NCBI GenBank assembly: GCA_045599385.1
Contig: JAZRVW010000040.1
Location: forward strand, 1-43,236
Reading direction: 5' to 3'
Source: F23-B02 sp045599385
Lineage (GTDB): Bacteria; Bacillota; Clostridia; Oscillospirales; Oscillospiraceae
Length of the DNA: 43,236 nucleotides
The position numbers and the translations under genes are program-made. Of the stretch, positions 8,531 to 14,977 are shown one piece after another. The first letter of the stretch is position 1, and the number at the start of each line of letters is the position of its first letter. The notes below the pieces were generated by a model. The model did not search any database. It was not told the origin of the DNA and was given only the letters and a program-made list of their open reading frames with translations.

Positions 8531-9399
8531 TGGTCAGAAAATCCTATGTAAAATATCTGCTGTCGGTGCTTATGTTCGGCAGCAACGGCATAATCGCAAG
8601 CTATATTGCCTTAAACAGCTATGAAATCGTGCTTTCCCGCACGGTGCTGGGCGGTCTGGCGCTGGTGCTTATATGCCTCATTACCCGGGAAACAATGCAC
8701 TTTAAGGAAGTGCCGAAGCAGGCTCTTTCGGTTGTGATTTCGGGCATGGCAATGGGCGGAAGCTGGATGTTCCTTTACGAAGCCTACAGTCAGGTGGGCG
8801 TGGGTGTGGCATCGCTTCTGTACTATTGCGGCCCAGTAATCGTCATGGCTCTGTCGCCGGTTTTCTTCCGCGAAAAGCTGACGGCGCCGAAAATAATCGG
8901 CTTCCTCGCCGTAATCATGGGCGTTGTTTTCATAAACGGCACAGACGGCGGAAAGCTGAATGCCTGGGGCATTTTCTGCGGCATAATGGGCGCGGTGCTG
9001 TATGCGCTTATGCTCATAACCAATAAGAAGGCAACAAAAATCGTGGGACTTGAAAACTCCATGCTTCAGGTTGTTTCGGCGCTTCTCGTGGTGGGCGTGT
9101 ATGTGGTGGTTAAGCAGGGCTTCGCCGTGGAAATTCACAGGTCGGACATTCTGCCGATGCTGATTCTCGGTCTTGTGAACACGGGACTGGGCTGCTACTT
9201 CTACTTCTCGTCTATCGACTATCTGCCCGTGCAGACCGTGGCCGTCTGCGGCTATATTGAGCCGCTGTCCGCGGTGATCTTCGGCGCGATAATCCTTCAT
9301 GAAAGCATGGGCCCTCTGCAAATTCTCGGCGCGGTGCTTATTCTCGGCGGCGCCATGTTTGCTGAGTTGTATAAAAGCAAAAAATCCGAGTTCTTATGA
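8530..9399 (+). CDS. EamA/DMT-family transporter
   Basis: A 289-residue inner-membrane protein with ten predicted helices in two EamA repeats (residues ~5-135 and ~150-285). Landmarks are the YEAYSQVGVGVASLLYY helix ends and the second-repeat stretch TVAVCGYIEPLSAVIFGA. Members export or import metabolites such as amino acids, nucleotide sugars or drugs; specificity is unknown. The ATG overlaps the amidohydrolase stop codon as TGATG (a GTG one codon earlier is the alternative). Its last codons form the left arm of the terminator shared with the convergent DUF2461 gene. Confidence 0.9.
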   Translation: MVRKSYVKYLLSVLMFGSNGIIASYIALNSYEIVLSRTVLGGLALVLICLITRETMHFKEVPKQALSVVISGMAMGGSWMFLYEAYSQVGVGVASLLYYCGPVIVMALSPVFFREKLTAPKIIGFLAVIMGVVFINGTDGGKLNAWGIFCGIMGAVLYALMLITNKKATKIVGLENSMLQVVSALLVVGVYVVVKQGFAVEIHRSDILPMLILGLVNTGLGCYFYFSSIDYLPVQTVAVCGYIEPLSAVIFGAIILHESMGPLQILGAVLILGGAMFAELYKSKKSEFL

Positions 9400-9412
9400 A
9401 CTCGGATTTTTA
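9381..9412. terminator. Bidirectional terminator embedded in two stop codons
   Basis: AAAATCCGAGTTC / GAACTCGGATTTT with a TTAT loop. It includes the final codons of the EamA gene and ends at the stop codon of the opposing DUF2461 gene. Confidence 0.88.
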
Positions 9413-10093
9413 TATGTCGTATTCCTCATCGGGAATGTCCGTAAAGGCGGCGGTAAAATATCTGCGCAGAGGCTCAAAGCGGCGTGCGTTTTCGGCGAAG
9501 ACTTCGGCAAAGCGCTCAAAGCTTTCCAGCTCCTCGGGTCTGAAGGTGTAGCGCACAAAAAAGGATTTGTGCTTGAGCCATTCGCCTGCGGGGTGGTCCT
9601 CGTCGTAACCGCGGGGCATACGCTTGAGCTTGTCCCCCGTGAGCTGAAGCTTACCCTCGGCTACGAGCATGTCAAGCTCCTCAAAATTGCGGGCTACGAA
9701 GCTGCGCAGAGTGTTCACCTGCTCGGGAAGCCATGTCCACACGCCAGTTCCCATATAACAGCCCTCGTGGGAGATGTGAACATAGAAGCTGAAGGGCAGA
9801 AAATCCTTTTTGAAGGGGGAGAGATATGCGCGGAAGGAGGGATTGTAGGGCTCCTTGCTTCTGCTGTAGCGCATATCCCGTGGAATGCGGTACATGAGCT
9901 CCTTGGGCTCGGTGAAAAGCAGACTTTCGGAAAACTCCGTGTCCAGCTTTATGACCTCGTATTTCAGCATATCCACAAGCAGAGTGAAGTCTTCCTTTGC
10001 CAGCTCGTAGTCACGGTGGTTGTCGTGAAACCATGTTCGGTTGTTGTTTTCACTCAGCGCCTTTGTATAGGCAAAAATGCGTTCAAAATTCAT
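9410..10093 (-). CDS. DUF2461 (TIGR02453) family protein
   Basis: A 227-residue soluble protein of the DUF2461 family, recognised by NNRTWFHDNHRDYE near the N-terminus, the YRIPRDMRYSRSKEPYNPSFR segment and the GTGVWTWLPEQVN region. Function is not known for this widespread bacterial and fungal family; it has no recognised catalytic motif. The start at 10093 (MNFERIFAYTK) has a GAGGA site; an in-frame extension to 10135 lies within the promoter and is rejected. Single gene, divergent from the NSS symporter. Confidence 0.85.
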   Translation of the reverse strand: MNFERIFAYTKALSENNNRTWFHDNHRDYELAKEDFTLLVDMLKYEVIKLDTEFSESLLFTEPKELMYRIPRDMRYSRSKEPYNPSFRAYLSPFKKDFLPFSFYVHISHEGCYMGTGVWTWLPEQVNTLRSFVARNFEELDMLVAEGKLQLTGDKLKRMPRGYDEDHPAGEWLKHKSFFVRYTFRPEELESFERFAEVFAENARRFEPLRRYFTAAFTDIPDEEYDI

Positions 10094-10125
10094 GGTATCC
10101 TCGCGTGTTTTTTTACTGAGTAATA

Positions 10126-10154
10126 ATGATAACATCTGAGAAAAATAACGTCAA
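10126..10154 (-). promoter_or_regulatory. Promoter of the DUF2461 gene
   Basis: Minus strand: TTGACG (10149-10154), 17-base spacer, TATCAT (10126-10131). Confidence 0.6.
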
Positions 10155-10171
10155 CAGCTTGCTATACTATA

Positions 10172-10208
10172 CCTAATAAAAAGCTTTAAACAGAATGTTT
10201 TTATTAGG
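10172..10208. repeat. Inverted repeat between two divergent promoters
   Basis: CCTAATAAAAA (10172-10182) and TTTTTATTAGG (10198-10208), perfect 11-bp arms around a 15-base loop, between the DUF2461 and NSS promoters. Could be an operator or a hairpin blocking read-through. Confidence 0.5.
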
Positions 10209-10232
10209 AATAGGTATTAGACAACAAAGTTC

Positions 10233-10261
10233 TTGCTTTAATTCTCGGCACGTTGTATAAT
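10233..10261 (+). promoter_or_regulatory. Promoter of the NSS symporter gene
   Basis: TTGCTT (10233-10238), 17-base spacer, TATAAT (10256-10261), giving a leader of about 25 bases. Confidence 0.7.
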
Positions 10262-10294
10262 TTTTTTGTTAATTCTTTGAATTGGAGAAACCGT

Positions 10295-11665
10295 ATGAAA
10301 AGAGAAAGTCTCGGAAGCCAGCTCGGCTTTATCATGCTGAGCGCGGCCTGCGCCATCGGCCTTGGCAACGTGTGGAAGTTTCCCTACATGGCAGGCCAGT
10401 TCGGCGGCGGCGTATTTGTTTTATTCTACCTGATCTTCCTCGTAATATTCGGCATTCCCGTGCTTCTGTCAGAGTATGCCATGGGACGCGGAAGCCGCAT
10501 AAGCCCTATCCGCTTCTATCAGGAGCTGGAGCCCAAGGGCAGCAAGTGGCATCTCCACGGACCATTTGCAATGTTCGGCAACTATCTGCTCATGATGTTC
10601 TACGTCAATGTTGCTGGCTGGATCGTCAAGTATTTCATTCAGACCGTAAGGGGCGGCTTTGAGGGACTCACCCCCGACGAAGTTGCAGGCGTTTTCGGCG
10701 GCTTCCTTTCCCAGCCCGTTGAAATGCTCATTTACATGGCAGTCGTTGTCATCATCGGCTTTGTGATCTGCTCCTTCAGTCTGCAGAAGGGCCTTGAGCG
10801 CGTTACCAAGTACATGATGCTTGCTCTGTTCGCAATCATGATTGTACTTGCGGTCAACAGCTTCACCATGAGCGGTGCAAAAGAAGGACTGTCCTTCTAC
10901 CTAAAGCCCGACTGGGCTGCTGCACAGAAGGCGGGTATAGGCAACGTAATCGTCGGCGCCATGAATCAGGCCTTCTTCACCCTCGGTCTCGGCGTAGGCT
11001 CCATGGCAATCTTCGGAAGCTACATCGACAAGAAGCATACCCTGCTGGGCGAATCCGTAAAGGTTGTCTGCCTTGACACCTTCGTGGCACTCACCGCGGG
11101 TCTCATCATTTTCCCCGCCTGCTTCACCCACGGTGTTGAGGTTTCCTCCGGACCTCCTCTCATCTTCATCACTCTGCCCAACATTTTCATAAATCTTCCC
11201 GGCGGACGCTTCTGGGGTAGCCTGTTCTTCGTGTTTATGACCTTTGCGGCGCTCTCCACCGTGCTTGCCGTGTTCGAGAACATCGTTGCCTGCTGCATGG
11301 ATCTCTTCGGCTGGAGCCGCAAAAAGTCCTGCTTTATAAACTGTCTTGCAATGCTCGTGCTGGCAATGCCCTGCGCACTGGGCTTCAACGTATGGTCGGG
11401 CTTCATGCCCTTTGCTGACGGAAGCAATGTGCTTGACCTTGAGGACTTCATTCTCAGCAACTGTCTCCTGCCCATCGGCGCCTTCCTCTTTGTTGTGTTC
11501 TGTACCAGCAAAAAAGGCTGGGGCTGGGAAAACTTCAAGGCCGAGGCCAATGAGGGCAAGGGACTTAAGGTCAGGGACTGGATGCGTCCCTACATGACAT
11601 ACGTCCTTCCCGTAATGATTGCCGTGCTGTTTGTAGTCGGCATCGTAACCTTTAAATTCAGTTGA
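10295..11665 (+). CDS. Neurotransmitter:sodium symporter (NSS/SNF) family transporter
   Basis: A 456-residue membrane protein with 11-12 helices. The NSS signature in helix 1, AIGLGNVWKFPYMAGQFGGG, holds the unwound segment that binds sodium and substrate; the ETVCLDTF-like region (KVVCLDTFVALTAGL) and the FAALSTVLAVFEN helix are also typical. Bacterial relatives (MhsT, TnaT, LeuT) import hydrophobic amino acids with sodium. The substrate cannot be called. The start at 10295 has GGAG seven bases upstream; an extension from 10253 overlaps the promoter. It is consistent with a sodium gradient made by the V-ATPase encoded further right. Confidence 0.93.
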   Translation: MKRESLGSQLGFIMLSAACAIGLGNVWKFPYMAGQFGGGVFVLFYLIFLVIFGIPVLLSEYAMGRGSRISPIRFYQELEPKGSKWHLHGPFAMFGNYLLMMFYVNVAGWIVKYFIQTVRGGFEGLTPDEVAGVFGGFLSQPVEMLIYMAVVVIIGFVICSFSLQKGLERVTKYMMLALFAIMIVLAVNSFTMSGAKEGLSFYLKPDWAAAQKAGIGNVIVGAMNQAFFTLGLGVGSMAIFGSYIDKKHTLLGESVKVVCLDTFVALTAGLIIFPACFTHGVEVSSGPPLIFITLPNIFINLPGGRFWGSLFFVFMTFAALSTVLAVFENIVACCMDLFGWSRKKSCFINCLAMLVLAMPCALGFNVWSGFMPFADGSNVLDLEDFILSNCLLPIGAFLFVVFCTSKKGWGWENFKAEANEGKGLKVRDWMRPYMTYVLPVMIAVLFVVGIVTFKFS

Positions 11666-11673
11666 GCTTAATT

Positions 11674-11710
11674 AAAAACTCCCGATGCACCGCATCGGGA
11701 GTTTTTGCTT
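11674..11710 (+). terminator. Intrinsic terminator after NSS gene
   Basis: AAAAACTCCCGATGC / GCATCGGGAGTTTTT, perfect 15-bp stem with a three-base loop. Confidence 0.93.
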
Positions 11711-11737
11711 TACAGAGAAAATATCAGGGATTATAAT
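11709..11737 (+). promoter_or_regulatory. Promoter of the GNAT-HAD operon
   Basis: TTTACA (11709-11714), 17-base spacer, TATAAT (11732-11737), directly after the preceding terminator. Confidence 0.7.
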
Positions 11738-11762
11738 AAGAAAAAACGCGGAGGTATTAGAA

Positions 11763-12257
11763 ATGAGCTTTGAGATAATTTCCGCCTACGATAAGCAGGA
11801 CGAGGTGCGTGAGCTTTTCGGAGAGTACACCGATTACCTTGTTGAAAACGACAAAAAATTTGCCGAATATCTGGAAATACAGAACTATGACGATGAGCTT
11901 AAAGACCTGAGGGTGAAGTACGGCAAGCCTTACGGAAGCCTCTACATCGCCAGGGAAAACGGTGCTCTTGTGGGCTGTGTTGCCATGAAAAAGCACGATG
12001 GCGACGAGAATACGGGTGAACTCAAGCGGCTGTATGTGCGTCCCGAATTTCGAGGCAAAGGCTATGCCCGAAAGCTCAGCGAGAAAATCGTTGAGGACGC
12101 AAAAGCCGCGGGCTACAGGGCGCTTTATCTTGACACCCTGCCGTTCCTTGTGGCAGCGCAGCATCTGTATGGAAGCATGGGCTTTGAGGTCTGCGAAGCC
12201 TATAATGATGACCCCATGGGCTGCTCTATTTTCATGCGTAAGGAACTGAACCGATGA
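11763..12257 (+). CDS. GNAT-family N-acetyltransferase
   Basis: A 164-residue GNAT enzyme. Motif A, LKRLYVRPEFRGKGYARKLSE, carries the R/Q-x-x-G-x-G acetyl-CoA loop; the later LYGSMGFEVCEAY segment is the typical motif B end. Acceptor substrate unknown. Start at 11763 follows CGGAGGTATT at ideal spacing; an upstream extension into the terminator is rejected. Its stop overlaps the next gene's ATG (ATGA), so it is coupled to the HAD phosphatase. Confidence 0.88.
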   Translation: MSFEIISAYDKQDEVRELFGEYTDYLVENDKKFAEYLEIQNYDDELKDLRVKYGKPYGSLYIARENGALVGCVAMKKHDGDENTGELKRLYVRPEFRGKGYARKLSEKIVEDAKAAGYRALYLDTLPFLVAAQHLYGSMGFEVCEAYNDDPMGCSIFMRKELNR

Positions 12258-12940
12258 TAAAACACGTGCTTCTTGACATTGACGATACCATTCTCGACTT
12301 CAAAAAGGCCGAGGCCATTGCAATACGCAAAACCTTTCAGCACATGGGCATTCCCGTGGACGATGGATTGATTGCCCGATACAGTGAGATAAATCAGCGG
12401 CAGTGGGAGCGCCTTGAGCGCGGCGAGCTCACACGCGAGCAGGTGCTTGTGGAGCGATTCAATATTCTATTTGAGGAAATAAACGTAAAGGCGCCCGCTG
12501 AAATGGCTCAGGCTACATACGAGTATCTTCTCGGCATCGGGCACTATTTCATTGAGGGCGCGGAGGAACTTCTCCGTAAGCTGTACGGGAAATATGAGCT
12601 TTACGTTGTTTCTAACGGCACCGCCTTTGTGCAGGACAGACGGCTGAAAAGCGCGGATATAGTGAAATATTTCAAGGGGATTTTCATCTCCGAGCGTGTG
12701 GGCTTCAACAAGCCCGCAAAGGAATTTTTCGACTCCGCTTTTGCGGAGGAGAAGGACTTTGACCGCGACTGCGCAATTCTTGTGGGCGACAGCCTTACCT
12801 CCGACATTCTCGGCGGCATCAATGCGGGAGTAAAGACCTGCTGGTTCAATCCGAATAGCAAGCCGTCACGCCCCGACATTGTTCCCGATTACGAGATAAA
12901 AATGCTCTCAGAGCTTCCCGAACTGCTGGAAAGGATATAA
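12254..12940 (+). CDS. HAD-family noncanonical pyrimidine nucleotidase (YjjG-like)
   Basis: A 228-residue HAD phosphatase with the nucleophile motif LLDIDDTILDF (Asp8, Asp10), motif II VVSNGT, the motif III lysine in GFNKPAKEFF and motif IV LVGDSLTSDI. The cap type and length match the YjjG group, which removes 5'-phosphate from pyrimidine nucleotides including mutagenic analogues and may clean the nucleotide pool. Specificity is by family only. Its ATG overlaps the upstream GNAT stop. The convergent phosphopantetheinyl transferase gene lies beyond a 27-bp palindrome. Confidence 0.85.
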   Translation: MIKHVLLDIDDTILDFKKAEAIAIRKTFQHMGIPVDDGLIARYSEINQRQWERLERGELTREQVLVERFNILFEEINVKAPAEMAQATYEYLLGIGHYFIEGAEELLRKLYGKYELYVVSNGTAFVQDRRLKSADIVKYFKGIFISERVGFNKPAKEFFDSAFAEEKDFDRDCAILVGDSLTSDILGGINAGVKTCWFNPNSKPSRPDIVPDYEIKMLSELPELLERI

Positions 12941-12976
12941 TGCGTGCAGCGGATTGTCGCGGCGAAATTCAAACAA

Positions 12977-13061
12977 CTGTCATTCTGAGGAGCACAGCGA
13001 CGAAGAATCTCCGGCGGTGCCTCTGGTAACAGGGGATTCTTCGCTGCGCTCAGAATGACAG
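12977..13061. repeat. Imperfect inverted repeat element (GTCATTCTGAG type)
   Basis: Outer arms CTGTCATTCTGAG (12977-12989) and CTCAGAATGACAG (13049-13061) are perfect 13-bp complements. Inner arms GAAGAATC (about 13002-13009) and GATTCTTC (about 13035-13042) also pair. No coding. Similar GTCATTCTGAG...GAAGAATC repeats are, from memory, dispersed in many bacterial genomes, so this is probably a small palindromic repeat element. Confidence 0.65.
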
Positions 13062-13122
13062 GGTGATTGTTATTGCGGTGTCGTACCTGTGAGGTTTACG
13101 TTTTACAACTCGTCCGACACGT

Positions 13123-13178
13123 CATTGAAAATATATGAAAAAGACACCCGAGGGTGTCTTTTTCATATATTTTCAATG
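13123..13178. terminator. 27-bp perfect palindrome, bidirectional terminator
   Basis: Arms 13123-13149 and 13152-13178 are perfect complements around a two-base centre; the core GACACCC/GGGTGTC with flanking A and T runs is a strong terminator for both convergent genes. The right arm also encodes the last codons and stop of the phosphopantetheinyl transferase. Confidence 0.9.
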
Positions 13179-13726
13179 TGTATTTCGATTTCACCGAGGT
13201 CGGATTTTGAGGCAAGTCCGATGTGATATCCCTCATAGACAAAATGCCTTGTGCGGAAAGCGGAAATGTCGGTTGAGGAAAGGGCGCTAAGCCCTGCGCC
13301 GCTGCATTTTATGCAGGCCTCCTTAATAACCCAAAGGGCGCAGAAGTCCTCTTCGGGATTTTCGGCTGCGGCGATTTTTGCATATTCCTCTTCCGTGAAA
13401 AAGCGCTTTGCAAGCGGAAGAATGTTTTCACGCGGCGCTTCGATGTCAGCGCCGATTTCGCAGTCGCCCACAGCGCAGACGGCAAACCTTCCGCTGTGGG
13501 AAAGGGAGAAGTGAAGCCCCTCCGCAAAGGGCTTTCCGCTGCGGCCAACCGAGTATTCAAAGCCCTCTCCGAAGGCACAGCGCAGAAGATGCTCCGCGCC
13601 GAGAGAACGGCGCCTGTCCGCATCGTGCTTAAGGCGCATAACTTTTTCGCGGCGGTAAGCCGAGGCCTTTTTCAGCTCGGCTTCAATGTCAAGGCCACTT
13701 ATGTCGGCGATGTAAAGCTTGGTCAT
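13163..13726 (-). CDS. 4'-phosphopantetheinyl transferase, Sfp superfamily
   Basis: Transfers phosphopantetheine from CoA to a serine of carrier proteins. This 187-residue protein has the three family motifs: FSLSHSGRFAVCA (residues 73-84), the magnesium-binding GADIE (Asp94, Glu96) and LWVIKEACIK (Trp132, Lys135, Glu136, Lys140). At this size it is a compact Sfp/AcpT type rather than the ~125-residue AcpS. No polyketide or peptide synthetase is nearby, so its target (fatty-acid ACP or a specialised carrier) is open. The start overlaps the stop of the HD-domain gene (ATGA), showing coupling. Confidence 0.9.
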   Translation of the reverse strand: MTKLYIADISGLDIEAELKKASAYRREKVMRLKHDADRRRSLGAEHLLRCAFGEGFEYSVGRSGKPFAEGLHFSLSHSGRFAVCAVGDCEIGADIEAPRENILPLAKRFFTEEEYAKIAAAENPEEDFCALWVIKEACIKCSGAGLSALSSTDISAFRTRHFVYEGYHIGLASKSDLGEIEIHIENI

Positions 13727-14265
13727 GCCATCATTGCTTTAAGAGTCTTTTCGAGCAGAGTATCAAGCTCCCAACCCAGCATTTCGGCGCCCTTTGAGAT
13801 AACCTCGCGGGAACAGCCTGCGGCGAATTTCTTGTCCTTGAATTTCTTCTTGACAGACTTGACCTCCATGCCCTCAAAGCCCGTGGGACGCATGAGTGCC
13901 GCGGCACCGATAAGACCCGTGAGCTCGTCCACGGCGAAAAGCACCTTTTCCATGAACTTTTCGGGGGCAACGTCAATGCAGATGCCGTAGCCGTGGGAGA
14001 TGACGGCGTGAATCATGTCCTCATCTATGTCAAGCTCATGGAGCATTTCGTTTGCCTTGACACAGTGCTGTTCGGGATAAAGCTCAAAGTCAATGTCGTG
14101 AAGCATGCCGACGGCTGCCCAGAAATCCACGTTTTCGGGGTCAAATTCCTTTGCAAGCTCACCCATGACCTTGGAAACGGTTTCGGCGTGCTGAATATGG
14201 AAGGCATCCTTGTTGTAGCGCTTCACAAGCTCCTCTGCCTGTTCAACGGTGGGAATATAGCTCAT
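13723..14265 (-). CDS. HD-domain hydrolase
   Basis: A 180-residue HD-superfamily protein. Putative metal ligands are His26 (FHIQHAETV), the His56-Asp57 pair in MLHDIDF, His67 and His91 (VISHGYG). Members are phosphohydrolases of nucleotides or nucleic acids; the substrate is unknown. It is first in a two-gene operon with the phosphopantetheinyl transferase. AAGGAGG sits at ideal spacing before the start. A promoter with its -35 inside a hairpin lies just upstream. Confidence 0.85.
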   Translation of the reverse strand: MSYIPTVEQAEELVKRYNKDAFHIQHAETVSKVMGELAKEFDPENVDFWAAVGMLHDIDFELYPEQHCVKANEMLHELDIDEDMIHAVISHGYGICIDVAPEKFMEKVLFAVDELTGLIGAAALMRPTGFEGMEVKSVKKKFKDKKFAAGCSREVISKGAEMLGWELDTLLEKTLKAMMA

Positions 14266-14292
14266 GGTAAATCCTCCTTGCGTTTTTTATTT

Positions 14293-14321
14293 AATATAAC
14301 GCAAAAAGAAAGCCATTTCAA
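14293..14321 (-). promoter_or_regulatory. Promoter of the HD-PPTase operon, -35 inside a hairpin
   Basis: Minus strand: TTGAAA (14316-14321), 17-base spacer, TATATT (14293-14298). The -35 lies within the left arm of the hairpin at 14311-14340. Confidence 0.5.
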
Positions 14322-14534
14322 GATTTTACTTGAAATGGCTGAGACTTTCAAAAAACAGCGCACAGCGCGGGACAACGGAAAGGAAGATAGTGTGAAAGAA
14401 AACCAAGAAGGGTGTCTTTCACGTTAAATCAGTAGCTTTTTATGAACTTCGGAGAAGTTTATAAAAAGTAAGCAGCTTGTCAAAAAGACTTTTTTGACAA
14501 GCTGAGCCATTTCAAGATTTTACTTGAAATGGCT
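14311..14534. repeat. Cluster of five hairpins with an exact 30-bp duplication
   Basis: A 30-bp hairpin (AGCCATTTCAAG / CTTGAAATGGCT) occurs twice in the same orientation at 14311-14340 and 14505-14534. Between the copies are three further hairpins: 14392-14422 (GTGAAAGA/TCTTTCAC), 14436-14468 (15-bp arms, one mismatch) and 14473-14504 (CAGCTTGTCAAAAA/TTTTTGACAAGCTG, perfect). No coding. Several could end transcription from the lipoprotein gene. Confidence 0.75.
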
Positions 14535-14541
14535 CTTGCTG

Positions 14542-14880
14542 TTAAGGAGTAACCGCTCTGGTGGGATTGGGGCTGTTCTGGGGATTCGCGGTGGGAACGT
14601 TATTGCCGTTACCGTTGCCGCCGCCATTGTTGCCGCCATTGTTGCCGCCATTATTGCCGCCGTTGCCGCCGCCGTTGGTGTTGCCGCTGTTGTTGTTGGG
14701 ATTGGCGCTGGGCATTGCGCTCTCAACATCGTCAATGATGTCGTCACCGTTGTTCTCGTCGGTGATAACGCCGTTCTCGTTGTCACTTACATTGCCGCTG
14801 TCGCGGTCATCTCTGCCGCAGGCGCACAGCGCGGTGCAGAGAAGTGCCAGTACGAGTATGATAACAAAAGTTCTTTTCAT
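14542..14880 (-). CDS. Small Asn/Gly-rich lipoprotein
   Basis: A 112-residue predicted lipoprotein: basic N-terminus MKRTF, hydrophobic stretch, then the lipobox LCAC, whose second Cys would be lipidated. The mature part is acidic (DDRDSGNVSDNENG) and then low-complexity Asn/Gly repeats, ending in a Pro-rich tail. No domain is recognised; it may be a surface tether. The start at 14880 has GGAGG at good spacing; an upstream start at 14895 lacks one. It is divergent from rlmCD and followed by the hairpin cluster. Confidence 0.75.
   Translation of the reverse strand: MKRTFVIILVLALLCTALCACGRDDRDSGNVSDNENGVITDENNGDDIIDDVESAMPSANPNNNSGNTNGGGNGGNNGGNNGGNNGGGNGNGNNVPTANPQNSPNPTRAVTP
14605..14690. 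repeat. In-frame minisatellite in the lipoprotein gene
   Basis: Repeats of about 12 bases (TTGCCGCCATTG and variants) encode the Asn-Asn-Gly-Gly units. Change of copy number in whole units would keep the frame. Confidence 0.7.
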
Positions 14881-14941
14881 GCTTTTTACCTCCAAAATAT
14901 TTGCAAAATCAGTATTTGCCGTAAAGATGTGTTTTATTCGA

Positions 14942-14970
14942 TTGAAAATAGAAATTTATCATGTTATTAT
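14942..14970 (+). promoter_or_regulatory. Promoter of rlmCD, predicting a leaderless transcript
   Basis: TTGAAA (14942-14947), 17-base spacer, TATTAT (14965-14970). The start point expected ~7 bases later coincides with the ATG at 14978. Confidence 0.5.
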
Positions 14971-14977
14971 ATTTTTT

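Noticed and set aside
13496..13990. 164-codon plus-strand ORF
   Set aside because: Antisense to the phosphopantetheinyl transferase and HD-domain genes.
14605..14690. CRISPR-like repeats
   Set aside because: The units are ~12 bases, lack spacers and encode Asn/Gly repeats. No CRISPR array was seen anywhere in the window.
14561..14977. N-terminal extension of rlmCD
   Set aside because: The extra 139 codons are Leu/Pro-rich read-through antisense to the lipoprotein gene, upstream of the promoter.
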